64,000 nt of DNA from Hermatobates lingyangjiaoensis (lineage: Eukaryota > Arthropoda > Insecta > Hemiptera > Hermatobatidae): assembly GCA_026182355.1 (NCBI GenBank), contig JAPFBL010000167.1, positions 657,001 to 721,000 of the forward strand. The letters run 5' to 3'. Below are positions 55,984-64,000 of the stretch, one piece after another. How positions within the stretch are numbered: position 1 is the stretch's first letter; every line of letters starts with the position of its first letter. Position numbers and translations under genes: made by a program. The notes below the pieces were generated by a model. It did no database searches, had not been told where the DNA came from, and saw only the letters and a program-made list of their open reading frames with translations.

Positions 55984-56022
55984 AGTCTTGTTTTCCCATT
56001 TTCTTATTGTGGTTTGATCATA

Positions 56023-57299
56023 CATATATAAATAGAATTATGAAAAAGGGTGTTATGGTACATTTTATTATTTTATATTGTCATTGTTATTGAATTTTCC
56101 AGCTGTTACATTACCTTCCTTCGGAATAACTTTTATGTGATCTTCTTAGTTTTTACTTTGTTTGCTCTCTAATGACATAAATTGAAAGGCCTCAGTGTAT
56201 TTATTTCTATTCTTTTCGTTTTTCCTTGTGTTTTGAACTTCATTTATTGGATCACGTGTTTGTTGTCATTCTTCTGCGTTTAGAATGTCTGACATTATTC
56301 TTTATCGAACGCCTATGCTGAGCTTCAATTAACATCATAAGAAGAACGCAGATTCTATACTGAAGATGTTGAAACCTACGAAACATCCTTGTTGAATGCG
56401 ATGCAATGATGTTTAAGATGTTAATGATTTTCGTCAAATCATACCCAAAACTAACAACAGTGAGAGATACAATTTAAACTAAGTACTTAAAGTTTGAAAT
56501 TGAATTTAAACCGGTTTGGTTGAGTTGAACACGATTCCATGACATTCAGGCACTCAGTTTAATAATAACATGTCAGATTGTTCTATATCAATTATATCAA
56601 GTTTGTTATTACTAATGAAATGGATACAGTCACATTGAAATAAATGAAATCATATTGATTATCTATGAGCTTGATATTACGTCTCCAGAACAACCACATC
56701 GTCAAAAAGTTTGATATTATGTTTAAGTAAATTTCAGTACAGACCATTACAAACTTTTTTTTCTTTCTTTAAGAATTGAGAAAAAGCTATTTATTTACAT
56801 GACATTTATTTTTTTATAATTTTTTTTAATTATTACATTTTTTTAAACAACTCTTAAAAAGTTTTGTAAATGTAAGATATTTATTGTCTACTATTTTCTG
56901 TAGAGTTTTACTTATTGTTTAAGTTTTCAACGGTTATTGTTGTTGTTTTGACTGGAGTCTGTTAAATGAAAGAGAGCTGAAAAAACAAATAACTATCTGT
57001 TTTAAAGAGAGAGTATCCTCCGGGTAACTGCAGATAATATTACTCCACTGATGTTATTTTCTAAAAAAAAAATATATTGGAAAACATCGTTATTGTTTTT
57101 TTTTATTTTTTTTTGTTAATCAGTAATATTTTATCGCCACAGCGTGTGATAGTTGAACATATTATCTGACTCTAAATAATAATGTTGTTCTTGCCTAGAG
57201 GACTATCCATAGCAGGAAACATCCATACGAAATCCTACGAATTTTGAACTAAGTCAGAACCATTATGGCCTTATTATGATAGTTCACAGAAAGGGTACT
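56023..57299. other. Unassigned sequence with one decayed core-like motif
   Basis: CTGAAGATGTTGAAACCTAC followed by GAAACATC at 56360-56387 resembles the ribozyme design, but the palindrome is broken. The rest is AT-rich. Confidence 0.4.
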
Positions 57300-57385
57300 T
57301 GACGATTTTGGTCATAAACATTCAACTCCTCATTATATGCCGACGTTTCGCCAAAAGTTGTTTGGCATTTTTAAAGCTAAAAAAC
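57300..57385 (-). mobile_element. PLE pseudo-LTR fragment, family F7
   Basis: Minus strand: CTTTAAAAAT (box lost), hairpin GCCAAA-CAACT-TTTGGC, GAAACGTCGG, then CATATAATGAGGAGTTGAAT. Shares GACCAAAATC and ATGTTTATGACC with 11245-11300. Confidence 0.5.
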
Positions 57386-60300
57386 AATTTATTAACGACG
57401 TAAGTAAAGCAAGACAAATACATCCATGGAATACCAACCAACAGAAAACAAACAAAACAAACAAAAAATTCAGTAACAAGAGAACTTCAAAAGGATCATA
57501 AAGTACAGTGTTCTTATTCATTATTTAAAAACAAACATTTGTTGTTTAAACCTCATTAGTTATTATTAATTATTCAGACAACAAAACCCAATTTTCAAAC
57601 AGGTAAGGATTTAACAATGCTCTTTTGGATAGCGCCTTCTAGTACAAATACGGTTAAGAATATTGCCAGGATACGAATGAACTAGCATAGTATAGTACAG
57701 TACTAGAAGAGGAGGAATTACAGATGAGAGCACAGTACTATCACAGAAACATCACAATACTATCGTAGGTGTCAGTTAATGTAATATTGTTTTTACTTGA
57801 ACAGTGCTTTTAATAGTAGCAAGAGACTGTAATTTACAAATAAACATGAGAATAAAGTAATAGAAATCAAGTATTCACCGATTAGATTCACTCGCTCGTA
57901 GTTAGTTCTTCGTGGCCATTGTCTTTTTAAACCTCTTTTGATCGTATTTTGTTTGAGTAGAAGGATTGAGTGGGATCAGATAGATTGAGAATTTGAAAGT
58001 GTAGGATTCGATTCTTATTATTGTTTCCTTCCTCTACTAAGAAGAGGTGCTTTTGTAATTGATTCGACTATTAAGAAGCGGTTTATTTGGGGACATGACA
58101 ATAGGCCTGGTATGGGTGCTTGATAAAGGGACGGGATGGAAGTCGATAGAAGTCTTAACAGTTAAGTCCTAACATTTATCTTAAAAATGAAACAAAGTTG
58201 ATTTGGTTGAAGACATTAGATTTGGGCGAGAAGCAATAAGGGAGTTTATGTACAAGAATGTATTGGAAAAGGTCCAAAGCAAGTCGGATGTGGCAGTTAG
58301 TTTATGGGTGCAATGAGGGAGGAGGTCAGTAGATATAATCTGGCTTCCTCAGACAAACTTAACTTTTCCCTGTCAATGCTATCCCTTTACTGGTCCATTC
58401 ACGCCCACTGCTTGCGTTCAGAATTACTACTCGGGCAACATCAATAAAACAAACCCTTTATATCTGTCGACAAACTGAGAGAGCGAAATCTTTTTCCACA
58501 CCATGAACGCTAAATCGAAAGAGCACAACCACTTTGTTCAGTCTTCCTACACTGGGGCAGCTAAAAGTATTATCATCATTGTGAAGCGTCTTTGAATTGC
58601 TAAGTATTGTAAATTTGTTGGTTTATATCCTCGACCAGGCAGGAGGGCAGTGTCTGAGTGTTTATGAATGCCTGAATTAGGATGCAAATACGTTGTATAT
58701 CACCCAAGCAGTTAGCTTTTTTCATCGAGCCAGAGTTATTTCTTTTTATTCTTCCTCTTGATTTCGCTTTCACTACTGAGTGATATAAAGACCAAATGTC
58801 TTACAATAGGAACAGTGGCTTTCATATTAATACCCACCATCACTAATCTTTTATAATTATCTGTGCACTACCTTCCCCTCACCTCTTGTCCAAGAGTGTC
58901 TATCAATGGATTACACTTTGCTGGAGAGCCAACTAGTTTCAAAGGGTTCTCCTATTAGTTTCCCTTTTTCTATTCTCTAGTTTTTCCAACAGCACCTATA
59001 CATTTTTACTTCATTATGTAAAGCATAGTAATGAGAAAAAAAATTTTTTCTCAAGATTTTGAAGAATTTCATGCATTGAGGCCCTCTGAGTCTATTTTTC
59101 AAGTTTTTTTGATTGTGTCTATGGATGGATGAGTGAATGTATAAAACTTTTGTGGACTCCGCGCTACAGGTCACATAGTTGATGGATCTAGAAATTTCTA
59201 CTAGAGTGTATATCTATTTATAGTGTTTGGATGATATTGCACCATGGGGAAGCCGACTTTTTATACTTATTATTAAGCAAATAAAACATATAAAGTGTAA
59301 AATGACAAATTACATTAAACGTATGTGTGGCCCAGAGTTGTATACATGATGAACTGACATTGAAATGGAGTTCATGAGAAATGGAGGGTCATGGGTTTAC
59401 GTCCACAGAATTGCAAAAAGTTATTTAAATATTTTACAATATATGTATATTATAGATAGTCACATAATCAAAATTTTAGATCGAAATTAATTAAACGAAT
59501 TTTTTACATTACAACTATGTAGTGTTGTGTATTTTAATTAGTATTATCGACTAATTATTAATTTGTAAGCTACTAGTGTGCTCTATTTCTTTCGTCTTTG
59601 CCCGCAAACTTCCAGGTAAACACCCCCCAAGGCTCTCTACCGTTAACAACCTCATGCTCTCTCTCTTTCAGTATCTGTTTCTCTCTGTCACATCTACTCT
59701 CTCTCTCCCTCTCTCGCACTTTCTTTCTCTCTTTCTTTGTGTTAGAAAGGAATAGAAAGAAGGAAGGTCACTGCTCTTTGCAGATCTACTTCTAAGCACT
59801 GTTTATCAACACTAAAATGTATTTTAAATGTTAGAAAGATAAATAACTTAGATTTGCAGTGGGGAATTCAGATATTTTGGAGTTGGAGTCGGCATATCTG
59901 TTCAGAATTGCAGAGTCTGAGTTGGGTGTTTATTGTATCATTACCAGCCTGGTTATTCATAAGTTTCTATTTCAATTCATGCAAGTCTCATTCCCACTAA
60001 GCCATTTGTTTTTTTTTTTCCCTGTAGATATATCAAAATAACTATGATTATTAGCAACATTTAATATCAGATTCCCAACATCTGAAAACCATAAACAACA
60101 AAGCGATTCTGTGACTTAAGTCACTAGGATGCTGTGACCTATAACTCATGAAGAACTACATGTATTTTTTCCTTTGGATTGTAGATGGTGTTTTTTTTGT
60201 TTCATTTTGTATAATTAACTCTTACAGTAGATGTTTGGTTATAATGTTAATCTTAGGGATCTTTTCGTACTGGTTGTAATCTACTGCATTATAGTGTTAT

Positions 60301-61025
60301 GATCTTACAATATAATATACTGGGAGTCAGTTGTGGTCCAGTGACTGTGTCTTTGCCATTAGAATTGAACATTACAGGTTTGAATCTTGATTATATCGTA
60401 ATTTTTTTCATGTGAAAAACTGAAAATCCGGTTTTTACATACCATCTGTCGGAGAGGAAGCTATCAGGGACTTGTTAAAGAAATCTACTCTAATAAACTT
60501 TAATGGAGTAAAATACAGGATTCCTTAATACAGTAATGAGGCTTGTCATTAAATAAATTGGGTTCGAAAAATCAAATGAGCTATATGTCCCGCTCATAGA
60601 AGATACTGTAGATGAAAGCCTATAAGTGTAGGGTGCTGGAAGCAAAACAACAATATGACATTAATGTCACTTCTTCTGAGACCAGCTTTGTGTAATTTTC
60701 AAGTGGCAAAGAAATGAGCCCCTTAATGTTGGTCAGCAATGGGGCTAGGGATGACTTCAAGAACAACAGCTGATGACAGTGCCTAATGTCTTTTGTTGTA
60801 CAAGACTATCTTGTATCTGCCAAATGAATGGGTTTTATTGTTCATGACAATAAAAAAGACTGAAGCTGCTGATGTTTTGCTTCCTTCATTGTGTACTTAA
60901 TATTTCCTTTTTCAAGAATACATTGAAGACGAATCATAAGGCTTATTCTGTGGAATTTGTGGTCATTTGATAGTCTTAGCCCAAAAGATCTCAAACCTTT
61001 TAAAAATGAATCACTACAAAGTTAA
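57386..61025. other. Unassigned sequence with a CT-rich patch
   Basis: Long stretch with no recognised element or gene. 59640-59745 is rich in CT repeats and explains the open frame 59598-59795. Confidence 0.45.
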
Positions 61026-61320
61026 GATAGGTTGTAAAGGAAGTACTACGAGAGATTATGCTTGCGCCGAACATTAGCCTTTTGAGATACCATAAAATGA
61101 ACATTCAACATTGGGAGTCCTTAAAATTTTGTTTAACTCGAATGTATTTAGGTTAGGGATCTATAACGAGCACCTCAAATCTTTCAGGCTTAAAGGTTCT
61201 CTCGGAAGGTGCTGAGATTTTTTCACCTCCATTCTGAATAAATCGAGATCTAGAGTATGTATTGAACCCCGATCTACCAGTCCAGAGGCGAGCGTGTTGC
61301 CACTGGACTACTCTAATCGA
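61026..61320 (-). mobile_element. Old tRNA-headed SINE copy
   Basis: Recognisable by AATGTATTTAGGTTAGGGAT, GAATAAATCGAGATCTAGAG and a decayed head near 61275-61320. The central CGTTAAACCGTC block is partly lost. Confidence 0.7.
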
Positions 61321-61699
61321 GTCACTGCTTTAGAATTCTCATCCTCCTCTCTCCCCATCCCTCTAAAATATTAAAAATAAAAGTAAATTATTAATTAATT
61401 AAATTAAATGGAGATCCTAAGTCACAAAAAAATGGCATTTTCAACATTTTTTTCCAGTTCTAGGAACTTATTATATGAAATTAAGAGTACATTCTTAAAA
61501 TATATATACAAAAGGTACCTAATAACTTAAAATGAAGCATGGGTTTGAATAAACTTAATAAATAAAGAGAAACTTGCAGAATTGCTTTCTTTGTTGATAC
61601 CAAACCCTGCGATGGCTTAATTCCTTTTAGGTTGTTCAAGGGCTGAAGCGATGACTCATAGTTATTATTCAGAACCTAGTTGAAAGTATGGATGAGCCA

Positions 61700-61935
61700 T
61701 ATTATGGGAAGGGTTTGTCACCCATCCAAGTATTATCCACGCAAATCCTTGCAGGAGCCGGAGTATTCAGCATGGTATTGAAAATTGACTCACAACTAAT
61801 GGCTTTATATTTCGACGTATTTTAAACGATTTTCTAGGAAAAAATCCCCTCAAAAAACAATTAAAAGATAAACTATTACTAAATTTTTCCCATTATGTAT
61901 GTATGTATATAATTTACCATTCGGCGATATAAACC
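61700..61935 (-). repeat. Inverted repeat arm 1 with 5S-rRNA-like segment
   Basis: On the minus strand GTGGATAATACTTGGATGGG and TGACAAACC (about 61717-61750) resemble the GGTTAGTACTTGGATGGGTGACC part of 5S rRNA, which includes box C of its promoter. The 236-bp arm ends abruptly beyond CCCTTCCCATAATA. The inner end has a short (ATGT)n run. Confidence 0.7.
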
Positions 61936-63731
61936 AAAAGAGAAAAGAATATGATTACTTGATCTAAGATTCTATGCATTCTAAGTTAATGATTTGAGAC
62001 ATAACTTTGTCAATAAGACATTATACTTTGACACTATTGTTTACATTGTTTTTATTTGGATGTATTTTATTGTTCTGAAAATTTAATTTATTTTATTTGA
62101 ATGACGAATTTGATTTACTTCAGCATTTTTATATTGTCCTCTTTTCCAGTTTTTCTTTAAATAAATGTAATGAATGACCTGTAAAAATTATTTTGGTTTT
62201 TCAGAAGTTTTTATATTTTTTGGTAATTTGGTATTGGTTTAATATTTTACTTCTAGTCAAGAAAATAGATTCATTTTCTTTTTTTTTGGTGGGGGGGGGG
62301 GGAGTGGAAAGATTTTTTGATGGGGGATTTTTTCCCCAGGGGTTTTTTCCTCGGAGTATTTTTTCCTGCACCAATTTTGAACAATTATACTCTTCTACAG
62401 ACTTCAAACTTTCCCCTTATATTTAATTTTAATGCCAAGGAGCGTGAAAATCCTTGTTTATAGAAGACAAGGTAGAAAGTGGAAAGAATATTTGTTGATT
62501 GTGACTTTTATCTGGATATTCGCTCTAATTATTGTTTAATACTTGCAGTGCTCTGGTTATTACCAGGTATATTTCTTCTGCATTAATACCCAAGTATTGA
62601 CGTGTTCTGCATTAGGATATTCCGTATGAATGAATATCCAATACTGGAAGTGACGGACTGGCCTACGATCGGATGTTTTTTTTGAAGTAGTACCAAAAAG
62701 AGTTTTAAACAATTAATTCCTTTTGGGTTATTCAAGGGCTGAAACGAAATTAAATTGAAACTAAATTTGAAACTAAATTTAATTGAACTAATTGAACTAA
62801 ATTGAAATTAAATTAAACGTTCAACTAAATTGAAATATTTAGTACTCAATAATCGGTCATTAATGGTTTATGTCGACTTAAATAAGAATCATCAAATTTT
62901 TAATGCTTATGAGCATGATTATGGTGCATGATTCCATAAGGTACCCGTTATGAACTCTCTGTCGTGAACAGCAATCCACAGAACCAATTTATATATCTCT
63001 AATAAATGGCTTGTTTAAGCTATTATTATTATTATTAATAAGTATAAAGACTTAGGATTAAGCTATTAGTTTGTAAGATACATTGTGCAATAGGGGAAAA
63101 AGCCCGGTGGGCGACACTTAGTGTCTCCCGTACGGCTACCCCTGAAATCTGTAAATTCGGAGGAATCCCCAATAAAGAATTTTCATTCATTCATTCGCTT
63201 GTTTAAGCTGCATAATCATGAAATTTCATTTCTTTGGTCTTAGAAACATATTGAAATGATAGCAGAAATACTGAATGTTGAAAGATATGGAAATACTTGA
63301 TGGGAAAGTTGGCATTGATGTGAGGACTGTTGGGTAAGGTCGGGTTTGGCTTGGTCATGCGGAAGGGGCGAGCAGGTGCGAGGGCTGTGACCGCCCTTGT
63401 GTGTAATAGACCCAAGGGCCAGACACTGTGGTCTCACCCAGCCAGCCGTGATGCCTCGTCATACGATTACCAACTTAGATGCCGTCTTACCTCCTGGGAC
63501 CTCTCTCTCCCACTCCCTCCCTCTACCTTACCATTCTCGACTTTCCCTTACCATTTCAATACAATTTTAACATTTTCACATACATTCTTTCGTCTCAGAT
63601 ATATTTCTTCATTTCTATAAACAAATTCATAACAAACTTTTCTTGTTACTACAGTTTATCCTTGACCAATTTTGACCTCAACTTTTATATTTCAGCACGC
63701 TTATTAAGAAAATATTGATGAAACATTTTCC
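61936..63731. other. Unassigned sequence between the arms of the inverted repeat
   Basis: Contains a poly-G run near 62287-62302, a simple repeat of AAATTGAAACT type at about 62745-62840, and at 63095-63195 a possible retroelement 3' end: GCCCGGTGGGCGACACTTAG, then CCCCAATAAAGAATTTTC and a (CATT)n tail. ATTCCTTTTAGGTTGTTCAA at 61620 recurs at 62718. No gene recognised. Confidence 0.45.
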
Positions 63732-63970
63732 CAGTTTATATCGCTGAATGGTAAATTATATACATACATACATAATGGGAAAAATTGAGTAATAGTTTAC
63801 CTTTTAATTGTTTTTTGAGGGGGGATATTTTCCTAGAAAATCGTTCAAAATACGTCGAAATATAAAGCCATTAGTTGTGAGTCAATTTTCAATACCATGC
63901 TGAATACTCCGGCTCCTGCATGGATTTGCGTGGATAATACTTGGATGGGTGACAAACCCTTCCCATAATA
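63732..63970 (+). repeat. Inverted repeat arm 2 with 5S-rRNA-like segment
   Basis: Plus-strand mirror of 61700-61935 with few differences, including GTGGATAATACTTGGATGGG at about 63930-63949. Beyond 63970 the two copies diverge. The segment has one defined 3' boundary in both copies, as expected for a mobile or duplicated unit. Confidence 0.7.
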
Positions 63971-64000
63971 CCCGACAATTACCTTCTAAACGATTACTGT

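Larger units (their letters stand above)
55807..56022. mobile_element. PLE pseudo-LTR hairpin, family F1 (copy h), both cores intact
   Basis: Arms 55807-55930 and about 55937-56022 with a loop of only a few bases. The left arm extends further outward (AAAAAGATTTCACATAAACA). The most complete F1 copy. Confidence 0.82.

Noticed and set aside
63901..63970. 5S rRNA gene
   Set aside because: Only about 25 bases match; the rest of 5S is absent, so it is a derived segment.

Overview
The window is AT-rich, non-coding DNA from an animal, most likely an invertebrate. I see no host exon, no rRNA or tRNA gene and nothing prokaryotic. Everything recognisable is a mobile element or a tandem repeat. The mix suggests an invertebrate genome: several families of Penelope-like retroelements (PLEs), tRNA-headed SINEs whose tail is a CCTAA/TTAGG-type pentamer (TTAGG is the usual arthropod telomere unit), and very many (TA)n tracts. 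A chelicerate would fit, but the species cannot be fixed from this sequence.

Protein-coding content is limited to PLE reverse transcriptase / GIY-YIG endonuclease (RT-EN) genes, all broken or truncated. PLE-1 (12653-16553) and PLE-2 (51552-54400) are large palindromes: two copies of one element head to head, 3' ends outward, the right copy more 5'-truncated than the left. PLE-3 (22935-23890) is a smaller palindrome and PLE-4 (40868-41565) a single copy. Both preserve the join between the end of one unit (EN C-terminus), the pseudo-LTR, and the start of the next unit (N-terminal domain). This is the expected tandem organisation of PLEs.

Between them lie more than twenty short derivatives, mostly hairpins of 100-700 bp next to (TA)n, that consist only of pseudo-LTR sequence. 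I sort them into working families F1-F15 (my names). Most carry the same small RNA design: a CTGANGA-type box, one extra base, a short hairpin, then GAAA followed by a short palindrome and a non-G base. This reads as a hammerhead ribozyme core with a minimal palindromic stem III, the kind expected to act as a dimer. Hammerheads are known from PLE pseudo-LTRs. The number of families sharing the design in one 64 kb window, and the repeated two-armed hairpin form, are the most interesting things here.

Other contents: seven SINE copies (two with clear target-site duplications), a second GC-richer SINE-like block (20050-20725), an inverted repeat carrying a 5S-rRNA-like segment (61700-61935 and 63732-63970), possible pogo/Tigger-like DNA transposon ends (32578-33010, 48423-48560), foldback hairpins (18798-19210, 37449-38683, 42359-42452), and tandem arrays with units of 18, 24, ~40, 62-64, ~91 and ~140 bp. 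The rest is AT-rich sequence in which I recognise nothing.
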